DNA of 64,000 nucleotides from Pseudomonas asplenii (GTDB lineage: Bacteria > Pseudomonadota > Gammaproteobacteria > Pseudomonadales > Pseudomonadaceae). The stretch spans positions 124,001-188,000 of the forward strand of contig NZ_JSYZ01000014.1 in the NCBI RefSeq assembly GCF_001293465.1, read 5' to 3'. Both the position numbers and the translations under genes were made by a program. Under the pieces are notes generated by a model. The model worked only from the letters and a program-made list of their open reading frames with translations. It searched no databases and had not been told where the DNA came from. Of this stretch, positions 16,921-37,322 are shown one piece after another. How positions within the stretch are numbered: position 1 is the stretch's first letter; each line of letters starts with the position of its first letter.

Positions 16921-18288
16921 ATGTCTCTCGAAATCGTTATCCTTGCTGCCGGCCAAGGCACCCGCATGCGTTCGGCGTTGCCGAAGGTTCTTCATCCCGT
17001 AGCTGGCAATTCGATGCTCGGACATGTTATCCACAGCGCCCGCCAATTGAATCCACAGCGCATTCACGTGGTGATCGGCCACGGTGCGGACCAGGTGCGT
17101 GAACGACTGGCCGCCGATGACCTGAACTTCGTCCTGCAGGATAAACAACTGGGGACCGGCCATGCCGTGGCCCAGGCCGTTCCTTTCATTACCGCCGACA
17201 CCGTGCTGGTGCTCTACGGCGATGTGCCGCTGATCGAAGTGGAAACCCTGCAGCGCCTGCTGCAGCACGCCACGCCTGAACAGGTGGCACTGCTGACCGT
17301 CGAACTGGCGGACCCGACCGGCTACGGCCGTATCGTGCGCAACGCCCAGGGCAAGGCCTGTGCGATCGTCGAGCAGAAGGACGCCAACGAGGCGCAGCGC
17401 GCCATCACCGAAGGCAACACCGGCATTCTCGCCTTGCCGGCCCGGCGCCTGGGCGACTGGATGAGCCGTCTGTCGAACAATAACGCCCAGGGCGAGTACT
17501 ACCTCACCGATGTGATCGCCATGGCGGTCGCCGACGGCCTGGTGGTGGAAACCGAGCAACCCCACGATGCCATGGAAGTGCAGGGCGCCAACGATCGTCG
17601 GCAACTGGCCGAGCTCGAACGTCATTACCAGAAGCGTGCGGCCCTGCGTCTGATGGCCCAGGGCGTGACCCTGCGTGACCCGGCCCGGTTCGATGTGCGT
17701 GGCGAGGTCACGGTGGGGCGTGATGTGTTGATCGACATCAACGTGATCCTCGAAGGCCGCGTGGTGATCGAGGATGACGTGGTGATCGGCCCGAACTGCG
17801 TGATCAAGGACAGCACCCTGCGCAAGGGCGTGGTGCTCAAGGCCAACACCCACCTCGACGGCGCGATCATGGGCGAGGGCAGCGATGCCGGTCCGTTCGC
17901 CCGCCTGCGCCCCGGCAGCGTGTTGGGCGAGCGTGCCCATGTGGGTAACTTCGTCGAGTTGAAAAATGCCGTGCTCGGCAACGACACCAAGGCCGGCCAT
18001 CTGGCCTACCTGGGCGATGCCGTGATCGGTGAACGCACCAACATCGGCGCCGGCACCATCACCTGCAACTACGATGGTGCCAACAAGCACAAGACGGTGC
18101 TGGGTGATGACGTCTTCATCGGTACCAACAACTCCCTGGTCGCCCCTGTGGATATCTCCCACGGTGCTACCACGGCGGCGGGGTCGACCATCACCCAGAA
18201 CGTCGATGAAGGCCAACTGGCGGTGGCGCGTGCACGCCAGCGCAATATCGATGGCTGGAAGCGGCCGGTGAAGATCAAGAAGAGCTGA
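16921..18288 (+). CDS. glmU: Bifunctional GlmU: glucosamine-1-phosphate acetyltransferase and GlcNAc-1-P uridylyltransferase
   Basis: GlmU makes UDP-GlcNAc for peptidoglycan and LPS. The 455-residue protein starts with the nucleotidyltransferase domain: LAAGQGTRMRSALPKVLHPV, then LYGDVPLIE. From about residue 250 it has the left-handed beta-helix hexapeptide repeats of the acetyltransferase domain. Late motifs are GRNAR-like ARLRPGS, KNAVLGNDTKAGHL and NYDGANKHKT. A perfect DnaA box lies in the gene at 17027-17035. glmS, encoding an earlier step of the pathway, lies two genes downstream. Confidence 0.98.
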   Translation: MSLEIVILAAGQGTRMRSALPKVLHPVAGNSMLGHVIHSARQLNPQRIHVVIGHGADQVRERLAADDLNFVLQDKQLGTGHAVAQAVPFITADTVLVLYGDVPLIEVETLQRLLQHATPEQVALLTVELADPTGYGRIVRNAQGKACAIVEQKDANEAQRAITEGNTGILALPARRLGDWMSRLSNNNAQGEYYLTDVIAMAVADGLVVETEQPHDAMEVQGANDRRQLAELERHYQKRAALRLMAQGVTLRDPARFDVRGEVTVGRDVLIDINVILEGRVVIEDDVVIGPNCVIKDSTLRKGVVLKANTHLDGAIMGEGSDAGPFARLRPGSVLGERAHVGNFVELKNAVLGNDTKAGHLAYLGDAVIGERTNIGAGTITCNYDGANKHKTVLGDDVFIGTNNSLVAPVDISHGATTAAGSTITQNVDEGQLAVARARQRNIDGWKRPVKIKKS

Positions 18289-18613
18289 ATTATCCACAAG
18301 CGCTTTTGAGCGCTGTGGAAAGTGAGGGCCACCGTGGGTGGCCCTCTGCGTTTGTGGATAAATCTTCCCTCTTCCCCGTGCGCAGACTTCCCCCTGCGCA
18401 ACCGGGCTTGCTGGCGACAGCCATTTCATCGACACCACAACATGTCGTGAATGGCCGCCTGCCAAAGGATTTTTCTGGCGGTGAAGGGAAGGGCTCGACC
18501 CGCGAACCGAAAAAGTTACCCACAAGCCATTTTTTGAAAACCTTCACTTGACGAAGTTTCGATTACAGGTTTTGATTGCACTTATTATCTTTCGAATCGA
18601 AACATAACGTCCC
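18289..18613. other. Intergenic region glmU to DeoR regulator: hairpins and DnaA boxes
   Basis: No gene is seen. Two hairpins close the glmU transcript: AGCGCT (18299-18304) with AGCGCT (18309-18314), and GAGGGCCACC (18324-18333) with GGTGGCCCTC (18337-18346). Neither has a long T run. Perfect DnaA boxes flank them: TTATCCACA at 18290-18298 and TGTGGATAA at 18353-18361. The last 65 bases become AT-rich and hold the promoter region of the next gene. Confidence 0.65.
18556..18603 (+). promoter_or_regulatory. Candidate operator upstream of the DeoR-type regulator
   Basis: GTTTCGATT (18556-18564) is repeated in perfect inverted form as AATCGAAAC (18595-18603), ending 10 bases before the ATG. DeoR-family proteins often bind TTCGA-containing repeats, so autoregulation of the regulator-glmS unit is likely. 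The AT-rich TTATTATC between the arms may contain the -10 element. The regulator binding is an inference. Confidence 0.5.
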
Positions 18614-19381
18614 ATGTCGAAACGTAATACCCCTCAACGTCGTCATAGCATTCTCGCCTTGCTCAGTGAACAGGGTGAAGTGAGCGTGGACGAACTGGCC
18701 AAACGCTTCGAAACTTCCGAGGTTACGGTTCGCAAGGATCTGGCCGCGCTCGAAAGCAATGGTCTGCTGCTGCGTCGTTATGGCGGCGCGATCAGCATGC
18801 CCCAGGAACTGGTCAGCGATCCCGCCCACTCGGTGTCGAAATACAAGCAGGCTATTGCCCGTGCCGCCGTCGGCCGTCTGCGGGAACACGCCCGCATCAT
18901 CATCGACAGTGGCAGCACCACGGCCTCGATGATCCCGGAACTGGGCCTGCAGCCTGGCCTGGTGGTGATGACCAACTCCCTGCATGTCGCCCGTGCCCTC
19001 AGCGAGCTGGAGCACGAGCCCGTGCTGCTGATGACCGGCGGCACCTGGGACCCGCATTCCGAATCGTTCCAGGGCCAGGTCGCCGAACAGGTGCTGCGCT
19101 CCTACGACTTCGACCAGTTGTTCATCGGTGCCGACGGCATCGATCTGGAGCGGGGCACCACCACCTTCAACGAATTGCTCGGCTTGAGCCGGGTGATGGC
19201 CGAAGTGTCCCGCGAAGTGGTGGTCATGGTCGAGTCCGACAAGATCGGTCGGCGTATTCCCAACCTGGAACTGCCGTGGAGCAGCGTCCATACCCTTATT
19301 ACCGATGAACGCTTGCCCCAGGAGGCACGCGAACAGATTCAGGCCCGCGGCATACATTTGATTTGCGCGGCCGTCAGCTAG
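18614..19381 (+). CDS. DeoR-family transcriptional regulator next to glmS
   Basis: This 255-residue protein has the N-terminal DeoR helix-turn-helix: RHSILALLSEQGEVSVDELA, SEVTVRKDLAALE, then GLLLRRYGGA. The C-terminal sensor domain follows (DSGSTTASMIPEL; LMTGGTWDPHSESFQG; FIGADGIDLERG), the DeoRC fold that binds phosphorylated sugars. It lies 11 bases upstream of glmS and is clearly co-transcribed with it. A role in sensing amino-sugar phosphates and controlling glmS is therefore likely. The ligand is inferred from context. Confidence 0.92.
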   Translation: MSKRNTPQRRHSILALLSEQGEVSVDELAKRFETSEVTVRKDLAALESNGLLLRRYGGAISMPQELVSDPAHSVSKYKQAIARAAVGRLREHARIIIDSGSTTASMIPELGLQPGLVVMTNSLHVARALSELEHEPVLLMTGGTWDPHSESFQGQVAEQVLRSYDFDQLFIGADGIDLERGTTTFNELLGLSRVMAEVSREVVVMVESDKIGRRIPNLELPWSSVHTLITDERLPQEAREQIQARGIHLICAAVS

Positions 19382-19392
19382 GAGAGAAAAGC

Positions 19393-21228
<1,836 letters not shown>

Positions 21229-21300
21229 CGCGGTAGACGATGATGATCTGCGGGTTCTGACAATAAAGTCGCTACCAGGACAATAAAAGCTGTATCACGG
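21229..21300 (+). mobile_element. attTn7 site with a Tn7-like transposon end remnant
   Basis: GACAATAAAGTC at 21259-21270 is identical to the TnsB-binding core of the Tn7 right end as I know it. A second copy, GACAATAAAA, starts exactly 20 bases later (21279-21288). In Tn7 the first core follows an 8-base terminus; here that terminus would begin at 21251, 23 bases after the glmS stop, which is the attTn7 insertion position. The terminal bases (cgggttct) do not match TGTGGGCG, so the end looks degenerate or belongs to a divergent family. No tns genes and no second end were found in the window. Confidence 0.6.
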
Positions 21301-21301
21301 G

Positions 21302-21330
21302 GGCCACGTCTCACCTTAGGGGATGTGGCC
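21302..21330. terminator. Hairpin between glmS and the convergent monooxygenase gene
   Basis: GGCCAC (21302-21307) pairs with GTGGCC (21325-21330) around a 17-base loop. It lies between two convergent genes and may act as a terminator in either direction. The T run is poor. Confidence 0.4.
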
Positions 21331-21388
21331 TCAATGCTTTTACCTTGGACCCCGCAGAGAACACCCGGCCCGTCTGCACCTGTGCTTA

Positions 21389-22545
21389 TCAAGCGCAGGG
21401 CTTGAACGACATGATGTCGATATTCTTCTTGCGCACGCTGCTTTTGGGCGCCAGGCGCATGTACCAGTCGCGAAGCCAGCAGGCGATGCTCGACTCGGCC
21501 TGTTCGATGCCGCTCATGAAGCGCGCGGTGTTGACGATTTCATTGGCGCGCGGATGCCGATGCGCCTCGTACTCCGCCAGCGCGGTGCGCAGGTCAGGGG
21601 TCTTTGCCAGGCGATCAGCCAGTACGACGGCGTCTTCGATGGCCTGCGCCGCTCCCTGGCCCAGGCTCGGCAACATGGGATGAGCTGCATCGCCCAACAG
21701 CGCCACATGCCCATCGCAGAACTGCTCTACGGGCTGTCGATCCCTGGCATGCATTTTCAATATGACATCGTCGGGCGTCGCCTCAATGGCGGCACAGACT
21801 TCCGGTGCCCAGCCGGCATAGGCGTCGAGCACTTCCTGTTTGTTGAGGCTCAAGGCGTCGTGCGAGGCGTTTTCATGGTTACAGGTCCCCCACCAATAAG
21901 CGTGGCCGTCGCCCACATCGCAAAGCCCGAAGCGCTTGCCGCGGCCCCAGTAGTGCGCCACGTAGCCTTCAGTCATGACCGGGTGGCTGAACGGCGTTAC
22001 CGCCAGCCAGGCGATATAGCCCGAGGATCGCAGGGGCGTCTCGCCCAGCATTTGTCGGCGTATGACCGAGTTGAGACCGTCGGCGCCAATCAGCAGGTCA
22101 GCCGCTTGGCTGCTGCCGTCTTCGAAGTGCACCGTCACGCCATGGGCGTGGTTGGTATAACCTGCGCAGCGCATACCCGTTATCAGGGTGTCGGGTGCCA
22201 GTTGCTGCGCCAGTGCACGCAGCAGCAAGGGCCGCTGGATACTCATACTGGGGTAGCCCAATTGCTCACCGATCTCATGAATCGGGATGCTGGTGATGGG
22301 CGCGCCACCGGTTTTCTTGAAAAAGAACTGGCGGATCTCCTGGCCCGCCTGTTCGACCGGAGCATGGGCGCCGATCGAATTCAGCGCCGCCATGGCATTG
22401 GCCATGATGGACAAGCCGGTGCCGCCGGTGCGCAGCGTTTGAGCCGCTTCGAAGACCGTGACCTGCCATCCCGCGCGTTGCAGTGCGATGCCCGCCGTCA
22501 GGCCGCCGACACCGGCGCCTGCGACGATGGCTTTCCTCTGTTCTG

Positions 22546-22549
<4 letters not shown>
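21389..22549 (-). CDS. FAD-dependent monooxygenase (group A, PHBH fold), NRPS tailoring enzyme
   Basis: The 386-residue product has the three flavoprotein signatures of aromatic-hydroxylase-type monooxygenases. These are AIVAGAGVGGLTAGIAL with GxGxxG (residues about 8-24), ADLLIGADGLNSVIRR (the DG motif) and GHVALLGDAAHPMLPSLGQG (the GD motif). It has no signal peptide or membrane segment. Its ATG overlaps the NRPS stop codon by 4 bases (ATGA), so the two are translationally coupled and must act in one pathway. Pyrrolizidine and brabantamide clusters pair a Ser-Pro NRPS with a similar flavin monooxygenase (PxaB, BraC) that performs Baeyer-Villiger-type ring expansion. The same role here is an inference. 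Confidence 0.88.
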
Positions 22550-33132
<10,583 letters not shown>

Positions 33133-33557
33133 GGGGGCGCCTGTATTCAAGTCACTCAGGCTCGCCAACAACCAATGGGTCGGATGTGAAAAGCCAGGGA
33201 GAGGGGGGCGGAATGTGCAATGGACGTTCTGTCTGTTCGGTAACCACAGCGAACCGACCGTCATTGCATCGTGGTCGGGTGCTTGCTTGAGCGGCCGATA
33301 TCATTCGCGTCATGCGCCGGCGAGGGATCCATGGGGGGTAGCGAAGTTGGTGGATTCCAACGCAGCCATGACTGAAAACGATCAACTTGACGTCATTAGG
33401 CGTTTACAGAGGGGAGAGATCTATACCGGAAAAGGGGGACACCAGAGCAAGCAGTCGCTTGTTCCGGGGGCAGAGGAAAACCCGTTTTCGTGCATCAGCC
33501 GGGAACACGGTGCAACGGTCTACGCTGTTTGCGCTTGTGCCGTGTTCAGCCTGCTGG
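33133..33557. other. Intergenic region upstream of the NRPS gene
   Basis: These 425 bases should hold the NRPS promoter, reading on the minus strand, and the end of the lipoprotein transcript. I see no convincing gene, no clear promoter hexamers and no recognisable lux-type box. The ribosome-binding site for the NRPS start is weak (caggcgccccc before the ATG). Confidence 0.5.
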
Positions 33558-33971
33558 CTAGTGCGCTACAAGCCACTCACCACAACCGTGGTAGTCGCGA
33601 TCCCCGACCTTGAGCAGCACGGTGGCCTCGAATGGCTTGCCGCTCATGTCGTCGGTGCAGGGGCTCCTGTCGATCAGTACCTGGATTTCAGTACCGTCCG
33701 CGGCATTGCCGAAAAAGCCGTCGGTGGTCGATTCGCTCTTGGTCACCTCGGTTTTCTGCCGGCCGTAGTTCATCTCCAGGTGCAGCGGCGGCGTTTCTCC
33801 CATCCCCACTTCAACGACCCAGCCCGGCTCGTTGCCGGTGCCGCGAAAACCACCCTTGAGGGCCGCGGCGTCGGGGTGTGTCGAGGACATTCCACTGCCC
33901 GAAGAGGCCGATTGTTCGCACCCGGCAAGCGACAACAGCAAGGCGGCGCAGAGAAGTCCTGAGTAGTTCAT
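33558..33971 (-). CDS. COG3650-like lipoprotein
   Basis: This 137-residue protein begins MNYSGLLCAALLLSLAGCEQ, a lipoprotein signal peptide with the lipobox LAGC and modified Cys18. The mature part contains FRGTGNEPGWVVEVGMG and then SPCTDDMSGKPFEATVLL and YHGCGEWL. The GTGNEPGW phrase is typical of COG3650 envelope proteins, whose function is not known. Ser or Glu after the Cys (CEQ) favours outer-membrane sorting. It is on the same strand as the NRPS but 425 bases upstream, so a shared function is not implied. Confidence 0.8.
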   Translation of the reverse strand: MNYSGLLCAALLLSLAGCEQSASSGSGMSSTHPDAAALKGGFRGTGNEPGWVVEVGMGETPPLHLEMNYGRQKTEVTKSESTTDGFFGNAADGTEIQVLIDRSPCTDDMSGKPFEATVLLKVGDRDYHGCGEWLVAH

Positions 33972-34404
33972 GTAGGAAATTTCAGTGCTTGAAAACCATG
34001 AGGTTAGCGCAGTCGAGCCGTCGGGGCCGAAAACGAAGGTTTCAAAGTGTTAATGGGCCTGTCGACTTATCCACAGCTCGTCGGCCTACCTACTGGTTTG
34101 GCTGGGTTTTGCCTACAATGCCGTCGGCTTGAGCTGACTTGTTGATCAATCAGCCCTGCCTTTAGGCTCTGGTTCTCGTTGCCAAATCAACGAGCGGGTT
34201 TGACGATCCGAACGAATCAGAGCGCCTTTGCGCCACCATGTCCTTCCTGGCTCATCTGGGGAAGGAACGCTTCATGGCGGCTGTGCGCGGGAGGCCTTAG
34301 GGTCTGCCGGTTCCTTGGTTCCCGGTTCGTCAACCTGCGTACAGCTGCCACCTCATTGTTTGACGACGGTAGGTGGTGGTCTCTCGAACCAGGAGCCGAA
34401 CTTC
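33972..34404. other. Intergenic region with structured leader upstream of the DUF3077-like gene
   Basis: No protein-coding gene is supported in these 433 bases. A perfect DnaA box lies at 34067-34075 and a possible -10 (TACAAT) at 34114-34119. From about 34160 onward several nested inverted repeats appear; they are described as a separate RNA element. A further hairpin, CCACCT (34348-34353) with AGGTGG (34371-34376), lies just before the ribosome-binding site AGGAG (34391-34395). Confidence 0.55.
34166..34280 (+). ncRNA. Candidate structured 5' leader RNA
   Basis: GCTCTG (34166-34171) pairs with CAGAGC (34218-34223), and GTTC (34172-34175) with GAAC (34210-34213). Inside them CTCGTTG (34175-34181) pairs with CAACGAG (34188-34194) around a 6-base loop. 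A second element follows: CCATG (34236-34240) with CATGG (34273-34277), enclosing TCCTTCC (34241-34247) with GGAAGGA (34260-34266). The nested pairing upstream of a 134-residue gene suggests a cis-acting RNA or a small RNA. I do not recognise a known family. Confidence 0.4.
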
Positions 34405-34809
34405 ATGAAAACCAAGATCGTTCCAGACCCACCCCATACTTCCACTCTGGATGAAAAATGCGCCGTGGTGCGTGATGTCATTGGCCGTTGCATCGACTAT
34501 CTCGCCCCCGACTCCGATCCTGCACAACCCCCGCGCTTTGGCGTGATCGACAAGACCGCCGCACTTCCCACGGACTACCTCGACGCCCACAAACTCCCGG
34601 TCTTCACGGTCCGCGCAGGCATCGACGTGGAAGTGGCCCTGCAGCATGTGTCGTTTTTGCTCAAGGCTGCCGAGTACGTCGCCGATGATCTGGTTCCTTC
34701 CACCAACGATCTGGCTCGGGACCAGCTCTGGTCGATCACCCATTCGGTCGAAATGGCCCGGGCGGTGGTGGATGCGTTGCTGAGCGGTGCACATCGATCG
34801 CTTGGGTGA
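34405..34809 (+). CDS. DUF3077-like small protein
   Basis: The 134-residue product starts MKTKIVPDPPHTSTLDEKC. It contains FTVRAGIDVEVALQHVSFLLKAA and ends with LWSITHSVEMARAVVDALLSGA. This layout, a proline-rich start followed by a V-x-A/P-G-I/V-x-x-E-x-A-L-x-x-x-S segment and a helical tail, is common in pseudomonad DUF3077/DUF6124 proteins of unknown function. AGGAG lies 9 bases before the ATG, which supports this start over a longer frame. It has no signal peptide or membrane helix. The structured leader is its most unusual feature. Confidence 0.72.
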   Translation: MKTKIVPDPPHTSTLDEKCAVVRDVIGRCIDYLAPDSDPAQPPRFGVIDKTAALPTDYLDAHKLPVFTVRAGIDVEVALQHVSFLLKAAEYVADDLVPSTNDLARDQLWSITHSVEMARAVVDALLSGAHRSLG

Positions 34810-34877
34810 ATGGCGTCCTTCTCTTGTCGGAAGGCTCGCCGCTTCAGTCGTCGGTCCTGGGTCTGTCCAGCATGGAA

Positions 34878-34899
34878 AAGGCCCGTCGAGACGGGCCTT
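34878..34899. terminator. Bidirectional terminator between convergent genes
   Basis: AAGGCCCGT (34878-34886) and ACGGGCCTT (34891-34899) form a perfect 9-bp stem with loop CGAG. The left flank is gaaaag and the right flank ttg. It separates the DUF3077-like gene from the convergent methyltransferase gene. Confidence 0.75.
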
Positions 34900-34922
34900 G
34901 TGAAACACGATGAAACGGAGTG

Positions 34923-36134
34923 TCAGCGTGAGGTGGCAGATGCCAGCCTGCGCTTGATACCGGCCTTTATCCTGGTCATCCAGCTGGCTGGAGGAGTGAC
35001 CGCCGGGCTGGGTGGAGCCTCGACGGGGGGCGCGATTGCTGCAGCCTTCACTGCAGGAGCTTGCGCTGTCGGCCGCTGAAGGCCATCAAGCACCTGCTGC
35101 GAGTTCGCCCAGAGGTTGGGTGAGCCTTCAGTGAGCACCATCCGGCTTTGCATTTGCTGGCGCGCAGGAAATTCAGGGGCCAACAGGGCCTCGGCGAACG
35201 AGAGCCCCATCACGATATTATTCTGGTTCTGCTCGAAAAATATGCCGTGGTCGGAAATCTGATTCCTGATACCGGATGCGTATCGCTTTACCTGGTACTC
35301 CGACATTTCACTCATCGACAGCGTGTTGATGACCAGGTCGAAATTTTCGGACAGCGTGTCGAACAGGTAATTCGGTAGCAACGACAGGCGCTCGTTACCG
35401 GCTCCGCCATGCATTTTCACGTTCTGGGTCGCTATCGACAGGTAGATACCGGAGAAAAGCAGGCTCTCTGGCAAATCGCAGATGACATATTCGCAGTCGG
35501 GTACGGCCTCCATCAGTGCCAGCGCCAGAGCGCCATAGCCACCGCCGATTTCAAGAATTCTCGCCGGTCGACCCAGCGATCTCAGCTTGTCCAGAACTCC
35601 GGACGAATAGAGCAGCGTCATCCGTTCCTGATAGACGCGGGTATCGTAGTTGACGAGGACGCCGTCAACGTACCAGCCGACTTCCCCCAGGATATGAGGT
35701 GGTTTTACCCTGGCCCATTCCGGCACATCTTTTACAGAGTCTTGCCAGGATCGAATGACCTCAGTGGGGTCTATCTGGCGCAAGCGGTCGTCGAAGTCGC
35801 TCGATATTTCGCCAACACTTCGAACGCCGCGTGCCCCTTTCATTTCCCTGAGGCTGTAGCCAGTAAAGCATTGCGCCATCAGCCTCAGATTGCTGATGTG
35901 TGTCCATTCAAGCGTTGCAAGCAGTTTGACGGCGTCACGAAAGTCGTTTGGAGAGTCATCGGCCCAGTTCGCGTCAGGCTTCCCGAACTTCGCATCAAGG
36001 CCACGCTTCTCGATGATGTCGTCTCGATTTTCGAGCGAGGCGAGAACTTCGACGGCCATCCGTTTTGCCGCCTCTCGCCGCGCCTCCGATGGCGCCGCTA
36101 TTCCAGATAATGTCGCAATACTTGAAATTTCCAC
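34923..36134 (-). CDS. Putative sugar O-methyltransferase with Pro/Ala-rich tail
   Basis: From the GTG at 36134, preceded by AGGGGAAATCA, the protein has 403 residues. A helical N-terminal half leads to a SAM-binding Rossmann core: ARILEIGGGYGALALALMEA (motif I), then YVICDLPESL and FDLVINTLSMSEMS. This pattern is found in the putative sugar O-methyltransferase family. After the catalytic domain comes an Ala/Pro-rich linker (residues about 335-380) and a short basic amphipathic end, WMTRIKAGIKRRLASATSR, which could attach to a membrane or a partner. No glycosyltransferase cluster is next to it, so the substrate is unknown. GC content is lower than in the flanking genes. Confidence 0.7.
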   Translation of the reverse strand: MEISSIATLSGIAAPSEARREAAKRMAVEVLASLENRDDIIEKRGLDAKFGKPDANWADDSPNDFRDAVKLLATLEWTHISNLRLMAQCFTGYSLREMKGARGVRSVGEISSDFDDRLRQIDPTEVIRSWQDSVKDVPEWARVKPPHILGEVGWYVDGVLVNYDTRVYQERMTLLYSSGVLDKLRSLGRPARILEIGGGYGALALALMEAVPDCEYVICDLPESLLFSGIYLSIATQNVKMHGGAGNERLSLLPNYLFDTLSENFDLVINTLSMSEMSEYQVKRYASGIRNQISDHGIFFEQNQNNIVMGLSFAEALLAPEFPARQQMQSRMVLTEGSPNLWANSQQVLDGLQRPTAQAPAVKAAAIAPPVEAPPSPAVTPPASWMTRIKAGIKRRLASATSR

Positions 36135-36430
36135 TGATTTCCCCTGCGTCCTGCGTTCAAGAGTAAAAAGACCAAATGATAGTAGAAGAAACCTGTTCTG
36201 CAGGAACTGCCCCTGTGGCTTGAATGAGTGTGCTTGAACCGTCCTGATATCCACAAGCTATCCGTTTTCACTGGCTATGGATTATCAACATTGATGCAGA
36301 ATCTTTCATTACAAAACCCTGGCTGTTGGCCGGTGAACTCCTGTAGCCAATACTGTCCGATCTCTGCAAGATTCACTCACCGCATGCCGCACAGGCATCT
36401 GCCGTCTTATCCACACCCAAGGGGGATTCC
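36135..36430. other. Intergenic region with DnaA box
   Basis: These 296 bases separate divergent genes and should carry both promoters. The stretch is AT-richer than its surroundings (for example ggattatcaacattgatg). A perfect DnaA box (TTATCCACA, 36407-36415) sits 16 bases before the hydrolase ATG. I see no gene. Confidence 0.5.
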
Positions 36431-37246
36431 ATGCCAGTTGTGACTATCGATGGTCAGCCGCTCCACTACCTGGACCAGGGGAAGGGCGAGGTGGTCGTCC
36501 TCGGCTCCAGCTACCTGTGGGACAGCGCCATGTGGGCGCCGCAGATCGCCGTGTTGTCCCGGCACTATCGGGTGATCGTGCCGGAGCTGTGGGGCCACGG
36601 TCAGTCGGGGCCCTTGCCGGCCACCACCCACAGCCTGGATGACCTGGCCAGCCAGGTGCTGGCCTTGCTCGACCGGCTGGATATCCAGCGTTTCAGCCTG
36701 GTCGGCCTGTCGGTCGGCGGCATGTGGGGCGCGCGCCTGGCACTGGCTGCGCCGCAACGCATTCGTGGCCTGGTGCTGATGGACACCTATGCCGGTGCCG
36801 AACCGGAAGCCACCCGCCAGTATTACTTCTCGATGCTGAAGATGATCGAGGACGCCGGCACTATCCCGCCGCCGCTGCTCGATGCCATCGTGCCGATCTT
36901 CTTCAGGCCCGGCATCGACCCCGAGACGCCGTTCTACCAGACCTTCCGCCATTCCCTGACGGCCTACTCCCGCGAGCAACTGCTCAATAGCATCGTCCCG
37001 CTGGGGCGGCTGATCTTCGGCCGTGACGATCGTCTTGCGGCGTTGGCCGCGCTGAATGCCGAGACCACCCTGGTGATGTGCGGCGAGCAGGACAAGCCTA
37101 GGCCACCGAGCGAAGCGCGGGAAATGGCCGAACTCATCGGCTGCTCGTACATCGGCATTCCCGAGGCGGGGCACATTTCCAGCATCGAGAACCCGGCCAG
37201 CGTGAACCAGGCGCTGCTGGCGTTCCTGGAAAAACTCTCCGGGTAA
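36431..37246 (+). CDS. Alpha/beta hydrolase
   Basis: The 271-residue protein is a complete alpha/beta hydrolase without a signal peptide. VVVLGSSYLWDSAMW corresponds to the oxyanion region (usually HGxx). VPELWGHGQSGPLP follows, then the nucleophile elbow SLVGLSVGGMWGA with Ser in GxSxG (about residue 98). The acid is probably in CGEQDKPRPP and the catalytic His in PEAGHISSIENP. The family includes 3-oxoadipate enol-lactonases and esterases; the substrate cannot be read from the sequence. A terminator separates it from the LysR gene downstream. Confidence 0.88.
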   Translation: MPVVTIDGQPLHYLDQGKGEVVVLGSSYLWDSAMWAPQIAVLSRHYRVIVPELWGHGQSGPLPATTHSLDDLASQVLALLDRLDIQRFSLVGLSVGGMWGARLALAAPQRIRGLVLMDTYAGAEPEATRQYYFSMLKMIEDAGTIPPPLLDAIVPIFFRPGIDPETPFYQTFRHSLTAYSREQLLNSIVPLGRLIFGRDDRLAALAALNAETTLVMCGEQDKPRPPSEAREMAELIGCSYIGIPEAGHISSIENPASVNQALLAFLEKLSG

Positions 37247-37270
37247 TCCCGCCGGGTTTTCGATACGCTG

Positions 37271-37300
37271 AAAAGGGCCGCCGATGCGGCTCTTTTCTTT
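37271..37300 (+). terminator. Rho-independent terminator after the hydrolase gene
   Basis: AAAAGGGCCGC (37271-37281) pairs with GCGGCTCTTTT (37286-37296) with one G-T wobble and a CGAT loop, and Ts continue to 37300. Confidence 0.85.
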
Positions 37301-37322
37301 GCGGGTGCGTACAGGGGGCACA

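Noticed and set aside
33133..33264. Upstream start for the NRPS adding 44 residues
   Set aside because: The extra residues have no similarity to C-domain N-termini; the protein from 33132 begins just ahead of the conserved LTSPQQGIWFDQ.
34228..34404. Longer start for the DUF3077-like gene
   Set aside because: The added residues are encoded by the inverted-repeat leader, and a well-spaced AGGAG precedes the ATG at 34405.
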